A stretch of DNA of 64,000 bases from Christiangramia flava JLT2011 (GCF_001951155.1 NZ_CP016359.1:1140001-1204000); one strand, 5' to 3'. Counted from the first letter of the stretch, positions 28,401-37,585 are shown. Made by a program: numbers and translations. The notes: generated from the sequence alone by a model not told the origin.

Positions 28401-29008
28401 TATTTTTTGATAATTTCTTCTGTTCTCCCGCAGGTAAGCATCTGATTCCCAAAATAAGGGTTTCTGATCTGTTCTGAATCTGATAGCCAGTAATCACCTT
28501 TTCCTTCAAAAGCCATTGGGCAATACTGCTTATAGATCTGCCCGGAAGCCAAAGTCCCTTTTAACTGAGGTTCAATACGGGAAGTTAACTGCGAAAATGC
28601 TTCACGCTGCACATTGATATCATCACTTTCAGCAATCTGCTTTGCGATAGAGGTTACATTCCCATTTCCGATTGATACCATATGAGAAGCAGCCTGTGCA
28701 GCAGCCTTCGAATCGGTTGCTACAAGGGCATCCTTGATCTCCAGGTATGTATCATACAAATCAGCCACTTTTTTATCTCCAAATGCTGCCATCCCGGTAG
28801 TTTTCACCTGGTTATCTTCGGAAATACTTTCAGAATCACCAGCGTGATCCATTTTTCCCATCCCTCCTTCTGGATGACTATCCTGCTCTCCCGACGACTG
28901 TTCGGTCATCTGATCAGCATCTTTTTCAGCAGAGTTTTTACAAGAAGTAAAACTCAGTCCTAAAATTAGCATTCCTGCTACCGTAATATTTCTAATTACT
29001 CTTTTCAT
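28400..29008 (-). CDS. DUF3347 lipoprotein, putative periplasmic copper-binding protein
   Basis: 202 residues. The lipoprotein signal ends LSFTSC (Cys about residue 23). An acidic Met/His/Gly-containing linker (HPEGGMGKMDHAGD) leads into a helical DUF3347 domain (about 70-200). It ends with YCPMAFEGKGDYWLS, IRNPYFGNQMLTCG: two Cys and two Met in a fixed pattern. The CusB-like adaptor encoded upstream ends with the same pattern. It should sit in the periplasm on a lipid anchor and bind Cu or pass it to the efflux pump (inference). It follows the PepSY gene after 51 bases. Confidence 0.85.
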   Translation of the reverse strand: MKRVIRNITVAGMLILGLSFTSCKNSAEKDADQMTEQSSGEQDSHPEGGMGKMDHAGDSESISEDNQVKTTGMAAFGDKKVADLYDTYLEIKDALVATDSKAAAQAASHMVSIGNGNVTSIAKQIAESDDINVQREAFSQLTSRIEPQLKGTLASGQIYKQYCPMAFEGKGDYWLSDSEQIRNPYFGNQMLTCGRTEEIIKK

Positions 29009-29059
29009 ATTATTTGATTTAAAACAAAGTTATTCAATAAGTTACACAATTATTTTTTG

Positions 29060-29761
29060 CTATTTCAACACCTTTCTTACACTGGGTGAAGAAACATACC
29101 AGAGAACGAATCCGCTCAGAACGGCAACGAGTCCGCTTACACTGAAGATTCTCAGCAGCCAATTATTAAAGTCATCTCTCGTCTGGTAATCCATCGTATG
29201 CATCATCCATAGAAAATCAAACCATCGCCAGTCTCGAAAACGCACACTTTTGAAACTGGCATCCCTGGCGCCCACGTAGGCTTTGAGATTCTCACCGGTA
29301 TCATAAGAAATTTCGTAAGCTGGCAGGCTTCCGCCGCGATACTCGTGATGAGCGCCCAGACTGTCGATCTTCCGAATTCCTGAAACCTGCAACTCGTCGC
29401 GTACATGCCTCGCTGCAATATCCAATGCCTGTTCTTCGGAAATTTCATTCAGAATTTTACCATTTTCGGCATGAACCAGTTTTTCAGAATTGATGAAATA
29501 ATAGGGCTCACCGCTGATGTCTTTCAGGTCTACGCTCGTCACTGCCTCACCGGGCAACAGGTCGCCAATTCCTTTCAGGTTACTGAACGCGATAGTCTCA
29601 GGTGGCAGCTTTTTAAATTGATCGCCGTGGATCTCATCAATATCGGTCCAGCTGAAATACAGGCCGCTCACCGTCCACATAATGAATTGCAGCCCGATAA
29701 AAATTCCCAGATACCTGTGAATTTTCCGAATTCGCAGCGAGGTTTTTCTTTTTACGATCAT
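29060..29761 (-). CDS. PepSY-domain membrane protein
   Basis: 233 residues. An N-terminal membrane helix follows the motif RKIHRYLGIFIGLQFIMWTVSGLYFSW, typical of PepSY-associated TM proteins. A periplasmic PepSY-like domain (DIAARHVRDELQVSGIRKID) lies in the middle, and a second helix near the C-terminus (VSGLVAVLSGFVLWYVS) is preceded by the WMMHTMDY segment. Such proteins are common in metal and iron-reduction loci and may handle redox or metal transfer at the membrane. It starts one base after the adaptor stop, so it belongs to the efflux operon. Exact function unknown. Confidence 0.85.
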   Translation of the reverse strand: MIVKRKTSLRIRKIHRYLGIFIGLQFIMWTVSGLYFSWTDIDEIHGDQFKKLPPETIAFSNLKGIGDLLPGEAVTSVDLKDISGEPYYFINSEKLVHAENGKILNEISEEQALDIAARHVRDELQVSGIRKIDSLGAHHEYRGGSLPAYEISYDTGENLKAYVGARDASFKSVRFRDWRWFDFLWMMHTMDYQTRDDFNNWLLRIFSVSGLVAVLSGFVLWYVSSPSVRKVLK

Positions 29762-29762
29762 C

Positions 29763-31472
29763 TTATTTTATTTCTGCTTTGATCTCCCCACAGGTCAGCA
29801 TCGACTGCCCATAATAAGGGTTTTTGATTTCACTGTTCATACTCAGCCAGTCGGCACCCCGATTGCTGTTTGCCATCGGGCAACGCAATACGTACATTCC
29901 CGGCATTGGATTGGCGATTTTCGCAATACCGATCATTACCGAAGAGAGTTCGTCAAAGTTTTCCCGTAATGCGGAAATATCTTTGGCTTCCTTCATTTTC
30001 TGAACTGAATTCTGAAGTCCTGGTTTGAAATTTTCCCAGTTTTCCGCAGTTTCTTCGGTTAGACCTTCTTCGGAAATTGCTTCGGAATTTTGCTGAATTT
30101 TGGAAATCGTATTCTTAGCCGAATCAAAATCATCTGCCACGAGCTGATCTTTCAACTGAAGATAATTCATAAATAAAGGCATCAGTACTTTCTTATCTTT
30201 TTCCGCGATTTCCTTTCCAGCCTGCATGTTCATATCTGGATTCATCATGCTCGGTTTTCCTGCCAGCTGCACGGCCGAATCAACTGTAAAAGTTCCGTTC
30301 ACCACGATTTCTTCTCCAGGCTGCAATCCGCTTTTCACCACATACGAATCACCGGTTGCAGTTCCCAGGTTTACTTCGCGCAGTTCAAAGCCTACCCCGC
30401 TTTCTAAAGATTTTTTCACATAAACCACCGATCGTTCACCTGTCCATAAAACTGACGATCTTGGAATCACCATTTGCTGCTCACCATTCTGGCTCATGTC
30501 CGTTTCGATCTGTGCGCTTACAAACATTCCTGGTTTAAATTGTCCGTTAGAGTTATCTACTTCTATTCTCGCCGTTGCCACCCGGGTATTGTCATTCAAA
30601 ATCGGATCTATAAAACTGATCGTTCCTTCAAAAGTTTCTCCCGGAATCGACTGGACAGTGTATGCCACTTGGCTACCTTCCTTTACCCAGTTCAGGTCGC
30701 TTTCATAGAGATCAAAAAGCACCCAGACCTTATCCAGGTTCGCGATCTGGTAGATCGGCATTCCGCGCTCCAGGTAATCGCCCTGCTCTGCCATTAATTC
30801 GGTGACCACACCTGAAACATCTGCTGAAATCGGGAAACGGTCTATCGGTTCATTTCTATTCAGCATATTATTGATCTGCGCCTCGCTGATCTTCCAGTTC
30901 CTCAATTTTCGCTTGGCGGCTTCAAATAACTCCGGCTGACTTTCCTTTATTCTTGCGGCCTGCAGTAATTCTTCCTGTGCGGTAACGATCGCAGGAGAAT
31001 ACACAATGGCTAATGTTTGCCCTCGATTCACTTTTTCACCCGTAAAATTCACTCGCATCTGCTCGATCCTACCCGGAATGTGAGTCGACTGTGTATAACT
31101 GTTCTTCTCATTGACCTCGATCTTTCCGTTTAACCGAATGTTTTTGGAAACTTCACCATTTCCCACTTCCATCGTCGTTATATTGGCGAGTTTCATCGCA
31201 TTTTCGCTCATTTGATAAACGCTCGCATCCAGTTCATCACCTCCGGAAGAAGCCGGTATCAGGTCCATCCCGCAAATAGGGCATTGCCCCGGTTCACTCT
31301 GGCGAATCTGCGGATGCATCGAACAGGTCCAGACCTGTCCTTTTTCCTCATTATCGGCATGATTATGCTCATTTTCCGCAGCATCATTGCCACCGAAAAA
31401 TATCCAGCCGAGTAAGATTCCCAGCACGAGAAGCCCGGCCATTACGAGAATATTCTTATTATTCGTTCTCAT
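29763..31472 (-). CDS. cusB: CusB-like RND efflux periplasmic adaptor with metal-binding module and DUF3347 tail
   Basis: 569 residues from the ATG at 31472. An N-terminal membrane anchor (about 8-27) precedes a His-rich linker and one heavy-metal-binding module, WTCSMHPQI...[11 protein letters not shown] (about 48-71). The adaptor domains then follow: NEKNSYTQSTHIPGRIEQM, a hairpin region, and barrel segments ISADVSGVVTELMAEQGDYLERG. Residues about 425-569 form a DUF3347 domain ending CPMANSNRGADWLS, IKNPYYGQSMLTCG. It links the inner-membrane pump to the outer channel and delivers Cu(I)/Ag(I). It overlaps the upstream channel gene by 14 bases. Confidence 0.93.
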   Translation of the reverse strand: MRTNNKNILVMAGLLVLGILLGWIFFGGNDAAENEHNHADNEEKGQVWTCSMHPQIRQSEPGQCPICGMDLIPASSGGDELDASVYQMSENAMKLANITTMEVGNGEVSKNIRLNGKIEVNEKNSYTQSTHIPGRIEQMRVNFTGEKVNRGQTLAIVYSPAIVTAQEELLQAARIKESQPELFEAAKRKLRNWKISEAQINNMLNRNEPIDRFPISADVSGVVTELMAEQGDYLERGMPIYQIANLDKVWVLFDLYESDLNWVKEGSQVAYTVQSIPGETFEGTISFIDPILNDNTRVATARIEVDNSNGQFKPGMFVSAQIETDMSQNGEQQMVIPRSSVLWTGERSVVYVKKSLESGVGFELREVNLGTATGDSYVVKSGLQPGEEIVVNGTFTVDSAVQLAGKPSMMNPDMNMQAGKEIAEKDKKVLMPLFMNYLQLKDQLVADDFDSAKNTISKIQQNSEAISEEGLTEETAENWENFKPGLQNSVQKMKEAKDISALRENFDELSSVMIGIAKIANPMPGMYVLRCPMANSNRGADWLSMNSEIKNPYYGQSMLTCGEIKAEIK

Positions 31473-32696
31473 CGCTATTCTGGTATTGTAGATATTCAAG
31501 CTTTGCCGCTGCTTTGTAAGCCTGCGCTAATGCCGAAACCTGTTGGATTTTATATAGTAATATGTCACTGTTCATTTGCAACACTTCCTGAAAATCTGAA
31601 TTCGCATTGCTGAATCCTGAGATCAGTAATTTATTTGCCTGATTCGACTTTTTGATCTGGCTGGAATACAATTCCAGCAGTCTTTCCGACTTTTTCAATT
31701 GATACTTCGCCATCGAAATTTCGCTTCTCAATTCGTTGGCAACAGCCTCTTTCTGTTGTTCAGAAGCCTGCGCCATTAATCGGGCTTCTTCCTTTTGCGC
31801 TCTATACTTTTTTCGGAAAATCGGCAGGCTGATCGAAACCATTGGCATGATCGCGTCCTGACCATTATTTTCGGGATTCGCGTCGGTTCTTTTGGAAATG
31901 ATACTGTAATCTACACCGACGCCAAGATTTGGCAGTCCGTTTTTCTCTGCGATCAGTTCATCATTTTGATATGCTTCGGTTTTCTTCTGAAGCATTGCCA
32001 GTCTTGGATGTTCTGTAAAATCCTGTTCATCGAAACTGTCAAATTTTACAACTAACGTATCCTGAACGGCTATTTCTACATCTCCTAAATCATTGATCAG
32101 AAATCGCAACTGATCTTTTCGAGTTTCCAGTTCTTCTTTTAGAATTTCTATCTCAGTTTCCGCTTCATCCTTCTGAATATCGACCTTTACCACATTGACC
32201 ATCGGTGCGTTCCCGGCTTCAAAACGGTTCAAGGCTAAATCGCGATACGAATCGAGGATTTCCAGGTTATCATTTTTAGCAGCGATGGTTCCGGAAGCTT
32301 TGTAGTAACGGCATAAGCGTTCTTTACCTGCATAAATACCTTTTCCCGCGTATTCAGGTATTCATGAAATTTTGCTTCCGCCATCAGGTCGGCAGAATTG
32401 GCTCTTGCTGAAAGGGTTCCAAACCACGGAAACATCTGCATTAGGGAAAATCGTGCTTCCTGCGCCCCAAGCCTGGTTTCCATCATTCTTCCGAAGGCGC
32501 TGACCGTCAAAGTTGGATCTGGCAAACTGGAAACCTGTGGCGATTTTTGCAAAGCTGCTTCAAATTCGCTGTAAGCCGACTGGATCTCCGGGTTATTTTC
32601 CGCAGCGATCTGCAGGAAATGCTCCACGCTTTGTGCTTCAGAAGTTATTCCGAAGAAGACAAATGCCAGCAGTATATATAATTTCATCGTTTTCAT
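31459..32696 (-). pseudogene. cusC: TolC/CusC-like outer-membrane channel, frameshifted
   Basis: Two minus-strand frames together make one TolC-family protein. Codons from 32696 encode a signal peptide and EHFLQIAAENNPEIQSAYSEFEAAL...LMQMFPWFGTL up to VKNAYA. The family continues in another frame with RYYKASGTIAAKNDNLEILDSYRDLALNRFEAG and runs to 31459. The break is near 32309-32313 (around GCTTATGCCGTTAC on the minus strand). The total of 1,238 bases is one short of 413 codons, so a single lost base explains it. As read, translation stops at 32235. Start and stop overlap neighbours: ATGA with the pump gene, 14 bases with the adaptor gene. It is either a real mutation or a sequencing error. 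Confidence 0.88.
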
Positions 32697-35600
32697 ACTT
32701 CAGAATTTTGATTTTTAACCACTGTTTCCCGCCAGTAAGCCTGTAAAACCGGCACCACGAAAATGGTCATGATCTGGATGATCATTCCGCCTACGATCGG
32801 GATTGCCATTGGCACCATAATATCTGAACCTTTTCCTGTTGAAGTTAAAACCGGGAATAAGGCAATTATCGTTACCGCGGTGGTCATCATGGCGGGTCTC
32901 ACTCGTTTTTTACCGGCTTCCATCACCGCATCCCGAACAGTAGCCACCGTATCTGGCTTTCTTCGTTCAAAAACCTGGTGAATATAAGTTCCCATCAGCA
33001 CGCCATCATCGGTTGCAATTCCGAAGAGGGCAATAAAACCTACCCAAACGGCTACACTCAGGTTGATTTCATGCATCTGGAACAGGTCCCGCATGTTGGT
33101 TCCGAATAAGGCGAAATCCATAAACCAGCCCTGGCCATAAAGCCAGATCATGATAAATCCGCCAGCGAACGCCACAAAGACTCCTGAAAAGTGAATGGTT
33201 GAAGCGATTACCGTTTTAAACTGAAAATACAGCAACAGGAAGATGATGATTAAACAGATAGGGATCAGGATCGCCAGCCTTTTTACTGCGCGAACCTGGT
33301 TTTCATAATTTCCTGAAAATTTATAGCTGATGCCTGCCGGCACCTGTAATTCGCCATTATCGATCTTCTGCTGAATAAAATCCCTGGCGTCATTTACCAC
33401 ATTTACCTCAGCAAAATTTTCTCTTTTATCGAATAGCACATACCCGACTTTAAATGTATTCTCACTCTTGATCATTTGCGGGCCTCGGGTGTATTTCACC
33501 TCAGCCAGATCACCAAGCGGAATCTGGGCTCCGGAAGATGTTGGAACTAAAATTTGCTTAATCGACTCCGGATTATCACGCAATTCACGAGGATATCGTA
33601 CTCTAACAGGAAAACGCTCACGACCTTCTACCGTTGAGGTGATCTCCATACCACCCACAGCAGTTTCAATGGTTTTCTGCACATCTTCGATACTCAAACC
33701 GAATCGTGAAATCGCATTCCTGTCAATATCCAATTCCAGGTAAGGCTTCCCAACCACGCGATCTGCAAAAACAGCTTCGGTTTTTACTGAAGGTACCTGT
33801 TTCAGTAGATTTTCCAGTTTGATTCCGAAATCCTGAATGGTTTGAAGGTCTGGCCCGAAAACCTTAATTCCCATCGGTGCTCGCATTCCAGTTTGCAGCA
33901 TGACCAAACGCGTTTCTATTGGCTGCAATTTTGGAGCAGAAGTCACGCCGGGCAGATCAGTATACTTTACGATCTCGTCCCAGATATCATCCGGACTTTG
34001 AATTTCGGGACGCCAGTTTCTATAGTATTCTCCATCCTCATCTGCGATCAATTGCTCCCGAGTAGTTTTTGCGCTGATCGCATCCAGGTTGGACAAAGTA
34101 TCGCCAGATTTCAGAATAAAATTTTCGTCATCGTCTACCTTAAAACGCATCGGTTTGCCTGAAGTCGATAAGATATATTCCGGCTTGTAGTTGATAATAT
34201 TTTCGAACATTGAAACCGGAGCCGGATCAAGTGCACTTTCCACGCGGCCCAGCTTTCCTACTGCTACATCCACTTCCGGGATATTGGAGGTTGCAAGATC
34301 CAGTTTTCGAACTGTTTCATGAGAATATTCAATTCCCGCATGCGGCATAACCGTTGGCATCAGCAAAAAGCTACCTTCGTTCAAAGATGGCATGAATTCT
34401 TTCCCGACTCCCGGAAACGTAGTTGCCATTCCCTGCCAGACTGAAGTTTTTCGAATATCAATATTTACTATATTAAATCCGTTAGCGACAAAGCCGAAGA
34501 TCTTTGGAAAACCAAACCAGATCATAATTCCGAAGAGGATGGTAACGATCGGCACTGCCAGGAATTTACCTTTATTTTCAAGACACCAGCTCAGAATCCG
34601 TTCATAATAACGAACCACACCGAGCAATAATACCAGCGTAATAGCCAGTAAAAGAATAACGAAAATATAGTTGTAGATGACCGGTTTCTGAAAACCTAGC
34701 GGCATCCATTCTTCCGCCAGAAAGAACAGCGTTACTGCCAGCGTCACTCCAAGCACAATTTTATCTGAATACCTTCCGAAGATATTCGGGTTATGCTCTT
34801 CCAGCACTTTCAGAATTCCTATAATCGTCAGCGCCAGAGGAAGCCAGAAGCCGAAAATGATTGCCAGGACAATTCCGGAAACGATCAGAATGTAGTTCCA
34901 GGCTCGACGCGTTTGTTTCTTATCGGTTTTAAAATTGAAGAAGAAATAAGAAAACATTGGCAGGATAAAAACGCCGATCAAAAATGCCGCACCAATGGCG
35001 AAGGTCTTAGTAAAAGCCAGCGGTCTGAACAATTTCCCTTCTGCATGTTCCATAAAGAAGACCGGGATAAAGCTCACAATGGTCGTAAGTAAAGCCGTAG
35101 TAACCGCCGGAGCGACTTCGATGGTTGCCCGGTAAATAATATTTGCCAGTTTTGCACCACGAGCATTTTTATTTTCTTTCATCTCCAGCCAGCGAATGGT
35201 ATTTTCCACGAAAACAATTCCTACATCCACCATCACACCAATAGCGATCGCTATCCCTGAAAGTGCCACGACATTTGCGTCCACACCAAAATAACGCATT
35301 GCAATGAAGGTCATTAGCACCGCGATTGGCAGCAAACTGGAAATTAATACGGAAGCCCGAAGATTCAGAACCAGAACGATAATTACAATTATGCTGATCA
35401 AAATCTCATGTGACAGGGCACTTTCCAGCGTACCGATGGTTTCATTGATGAGTTGCGTACGATCATAGAACGGAACGATCGTCAGCTGGGACCTGGTTCC
35501 ATCTTCCAAAGTTTTGCTAGGAAGTCCGCTGGAAATTTCAGCGATTTTCTCCTTGGTATTTTCAATGACTTGCAGCGGATTTGAACCATAGCGAGCTACC

Positions 35601-36514
35601 ACTACTCCACCAGCGACCTCAGCACCACCTTTATCCAGTAATCCGCGGCGTTGTGCAGGACCTAGATGAACTTTAGCGATGTCCTTTATAAGAATCGGTG
35701 TGTTGGCTTTTTCAGTAACCACCGTATTTTCGATATCACTGATCGATTCTATATAACCCAGACCGCGAACAAGGTATTCGACTTTATTAACCTCTAGCGT
35801 TTTGGCCCCTGCATCGCGATTCGAATTTTTCACGGCCATCATCACCTTATCGATCCCGATATTATACGCTTTTAAAGCATCGGGATTCACATCGATCTGG
35901 TATTCCTGGACATAACCACCAATTGAGGCAACTTCCGAAACTCCCTTCGTAGCGCTCAAACCTGGTTTCACGTAATAATCCTGGATCTTGCGCAATTCAT
36001 GCAAATCCCAGCCTCCGGTCACATTGCCATCAGGATCTCGACCTTCTAACGTGTACCAATAAACCTGACCTAAGGCGGTAGCATCTGGCCCCAAAGATGG
36101 CTGTACTCCTTCAGGTAGTAAACCAGATTGCAAAGAATTCAATTTTTCAAGCACGCGGGAACGTGACCAGTAGAACTCAATGTCTTCTTCAAAAATGATG
36201 TAGATACTGGAAAAACCGAACATAGAAGAACTTCGAACTGATTTCACGCCCGGAATACCTAATAAAGTACTCGTTAAAGGATAGGTGATCTGGTCCTCAA
36301 CATCTTCAGGGGAACGGCCCGGCCATTCGGTAAAAACGATCTGCTGGTTTTCGCCAATATCGGGAATGGCATCAACCGGAACAGAGTCTTTCGGAAGGAA
36401 ACCAGTATCCCAGCTGAAAGGTGCCGTTACCAATCCCCAGCCCACCAAAAAGATGACCAGCAGAATGGAAACCAGCCGGTTATACAAAAAGTATTTTATA
36501 ATTTGATTGAACAT
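32693..36514 (-). CDS. cusA: CusA/CzcA-type heavy-metal RND efflux pump
   Basis: 1,273 residues from the ATG at 36514 (MFNQIIKYFLYNRL); an upstream in-frame ATG adds an unlikely 22 residues. HME-RND signatures are seen: VDAIPDIGENQQIVFTEWPGRSPEDVEDQITYPL, FGFSSIYIIFEE, ALSGIAIAIGVMVDVGIVFVENTIR in the proton-path helix, and IALFGIATDDGVLMGTYI. It is about 220 residues longer than E. coli CusA. About four extra helices lie in the middle (ILIVSGIVLAIIFGFWLPLAL...) and an extra periplasmic stretch follows around DDDENFILKSGDTLSN. It pumps Cu/Ag from the periplasm out through the channel. It is the first gene of the cusACB block. Confidence 0.94.
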   Translation of the reverse strand: MFNQIIKYFLYNRLVSILLVIFLVGWGLVTAPFSWDTGFLPKDSVPVDAIPDIGENQQIVFTEWPGRSPEDVEDQITYPLTSTLLGIPGVKSVRSSSMFGFSSIYIIFEEDIEFYWSRSRVLEKLNSLQSGLLPEGVQPSLGPDATALGQVYWYTLEGRDPDGNVTGGWDLHELRKIQDYYVKPGLSATKGVSEVASIGGYVQEYQIDVNPDALKAYNIGIDKVMMAVKNSNRDAGAKTLEVNKVEYLVRGLGYIESISDIENTVVTEKANTPILIKDIAKVHLGPAQRRGLLDKGGAEVAGGVVVARYGSNPLQVIENTKEKIAEISSGLPSKTLEDGTRSQLTIVPFYDRTQLINETIGTLESALSHEILISIIVIIVLVLNLRASVLISSLLPIAVLMTFIAMRYFGVDANVVALSGIAIAIGVMVDVGIVFVENTIRWLEMKENKNARGAKLANIIYRATIEVAPAVTTALLTTIVSFIPVFFMEHAEGKLFRPLAFTKTFAIGAAFLIGVFILPMFSYFFFNFKTDKKQTRRAWNYILIVSGIVLAIIFGFWLPLALTIIGILKVLEEHNPNIFGRYSDKIVLGVTLAVTLFFLAEEWMPLGFQKPVIYNYIFVILLLAITLVLLLGVVRYYERILSWCLENKGKFLAVPIVTILFGIMIWFGFPKIFGFVANGFNIVNIDIRKTSVWQGMATTFPGVGKEFMPSLNEGSFLLMPTVMPHAGIEYSHETVRKLDLATSNIPEVDVAVGKLGRVESALDPAPVSMFENIINYKPEYILSTSGKPMRFKVDDDENFILKSGDTLSNLDAISAKTTREQLIADEDGEYYRNWRPEIQSPDDIWDEIVKYTDLPGVTSAPKLQPIETRLVMLQTGMRAPMGIKVFGPDLQTIQDFGIKLENLLKQVPSVKTEAVFADRVVGKPYLELDIDRNAISRFGLSIEDVQKTIETAVGGMEITSTVEGRERFPVRVRYPRELRDNPESIKQILVPTSSGAQIPLGDLAEVKYTRGPQMIKSENTFKVGYVLFDKRENFAEVNVVNDARDFIQQKIDNGELQVPAGISYKFSGNYENQVRAVKRLAILIPICLIIIFLLLYFQFKTVIASTIHFSGVFVAFAGGFIMIWLYGQGWFMDFALFGTNMRDLFQMHEINLSVAVWVGFIALFGIATDDGVLMGTYIHQVFERRKPDTVATVRDAVMEAGKKRVRPAMMTTAVTIIALFPVLTSTGKGSDIMVPMAIPIVGGMIIQIMTIFVVPVLQAYWRETVVKNQNSEV

Positions 36515-36551
36515 TTTCAGATAATTTAGAATAATCCATACGGGATTGATC

Positions 36552-36600
36552 GTTTCCGAAAAAATTTGGAAACAAGGCATAACTTTCCCTTAGCGGAAAG
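36552..36600. repeat. Two TTTCC/GGAAA inverted repeats upstream of cusA
   Basis: GTTTCC-N10-GGAAAC (36552-36573) and CTTTCC-CTTAGC-GGAAAG (36583-36600) share the arms TTTCC/GGAAA. They sit in the 100-base gap between the HYC_CC_PP gene and cusA, in the cusA leader or promoter region. They could be regulator operators or a terminator-like structure for the upstream gene. Confidence 0.45.
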
Positions 36601-36614
36601 CAGAATTATCTAAA

Positions 36615-37022
36615 TCAAATGAGAAAAACCTGGTCCACGATATGTATATCGCTCACCAGCAAAGGCGGGGAATAATCTTTAAAGGGAATGACCTGTTCCG
36701 GTTTTGGCTCGAAAAGGTCGAAATAAACATAGGTGAAAGCCGTGAAGATCATTTGCTGGTGCAACTGAAGCTGGTCAAAGCTCAATTTCAATTCATCCTG
36801 CCCATCTACGCTCACTTTCTTGTTCGAGCAGCAGTGATCTTCGCTCATTTTATCGTCCATGGAGGAACCCATATCCATTCCGCAGGAAACAGCTTTTGAA
36901 AAAACCGCAGAATCTACCAAATAGCTACCACAGTAGTGCTTATCTACTGTAAAAGAAAATGTTGAAAACAGCACTAAAAGTGCCATTATCACGGAAATGC
37001 TATTTTGCAGAACTTTCTTCAC
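36615..37022 (-). CDS. HYC_CC_PP family protein (small, secreted, metal-island associated)
   Basis: 135 residues with an N-terminal signal or anchor helix (ISVIMALLVLFSTFSF). The name-giving motifs are visible: DKHYCGSYLV, DHCCSNKK and DYSPPLLV. A Met/Asp-rich segment GMDMGSSMDDKM lies between them. No ATG is available near the N-terminus; the start is GTG at 37022 (GTG-AAG-AAA). The family occurs in Bacteroidota next to CusCBA-type pumps. Cys and Met point to periplasmic metal binding, but no activity is known. It lies 100 bases upstream of cusA. Confidence 0.85.
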   Translation of the reverse strand: MKKVLQNSISVIMALLVLFSTFSFTVDKHYCGSYLVDSAVFSKAVSCGMDMGSSMDDKMSEDHCCSNKKVSVDGQDELKLSFDQLQLHQQMIFTAFTYVYFDLFEPKPEQVIPFKDYSPPLLVSDIHIVDQVFLI

Positions 37023-37117
37023 GAAAACAAAAATAAGTAATTTTTCAGAAAACGGAGTTTTGAAAAACTTAATGGCATCAAAATTACTGAATTAGAAGCT
37101 TTCTGAATTTCAAATTT

Positions 37118-37585
37118 TCAGGAAATACTTTCGGAATTCCTGGAAATGCTGAGCCGGTAATAGTAAAAAGCCGGTAGTAATAAAAGAATGAAAATGGGAT
37201 GAATTAGGAACCTTCTCACGTAGAAAAGCGCTAGGAAATGTTCTTTTTCAAGATTCAGCAGCAAAAAAATAAAAATACTGATGCCTACCAGAAATAATAT
37301 TCCGTAGAGCAAACCGGAGAATTTCATGATTTGCCGGTCGCGGAAAGCCAGGTAGATAATTCCCAGAGAAATCAATGTATTCAAAACAAAGCGAAAAGTA
37401 AGATTCAGCAGTAATTTTGGCATTTGATACGCTGGAAGATCGCCCAGAAGGTAATCTGACCTAAAAAAACGGATAAACGGATCGTAAAAGAGGTGTTCTT
37501 CAAAAAGCCGAACGCCCGCCAGCATCAATACCAGGCAAATGATCAGGATGATCCGGACGTTTTTGCTTACGCGCTCTTTTTCCAT
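37118..37585 (-). CDS. Exosortase F-associated membrane protein
   Basis: 155 residues with about four membrane helices. It contains the segment RLFEEHLFYDPFIRFFRSDYL, with acidic and Asp-Pro features, and a C-terminal FYVRRFLIHPIFILLLLPAFYYY. The pattern, size and place directly after XrtF match the XrtF-associated family in Flavobacteriia. The start chosen is ATG at 37585, which overlaps the XrtF gene by 19 bases; an ATG at 37615 is possible. It is probably a partner of XrtF in the inner membrane; its role is unknown. Confidence 0.82.
   Translation of the reverse strand: MEKERVSKNVRIILIICLVLMLAGVRLFEEHLFYDPFIRFFRSDYLLGDLPAYQMPKLLLNLTFRFVLNTLISLGIIYLAFRDRQIMKFSGLLYGILFLVGISIFIFLLLNLEKEHFLALFYVRRFLIHPIFILLLLPAFYYYRLSISRNSESIS

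Noticed and set aside
36515-36580. A 22-residue N-terminal extension of the CusA-like pump
   Set aside because: It would put polar residues before the first helix and run through the inverted repeats; the ATG at 36514 gives the usual family start MFNQIIKYFL.
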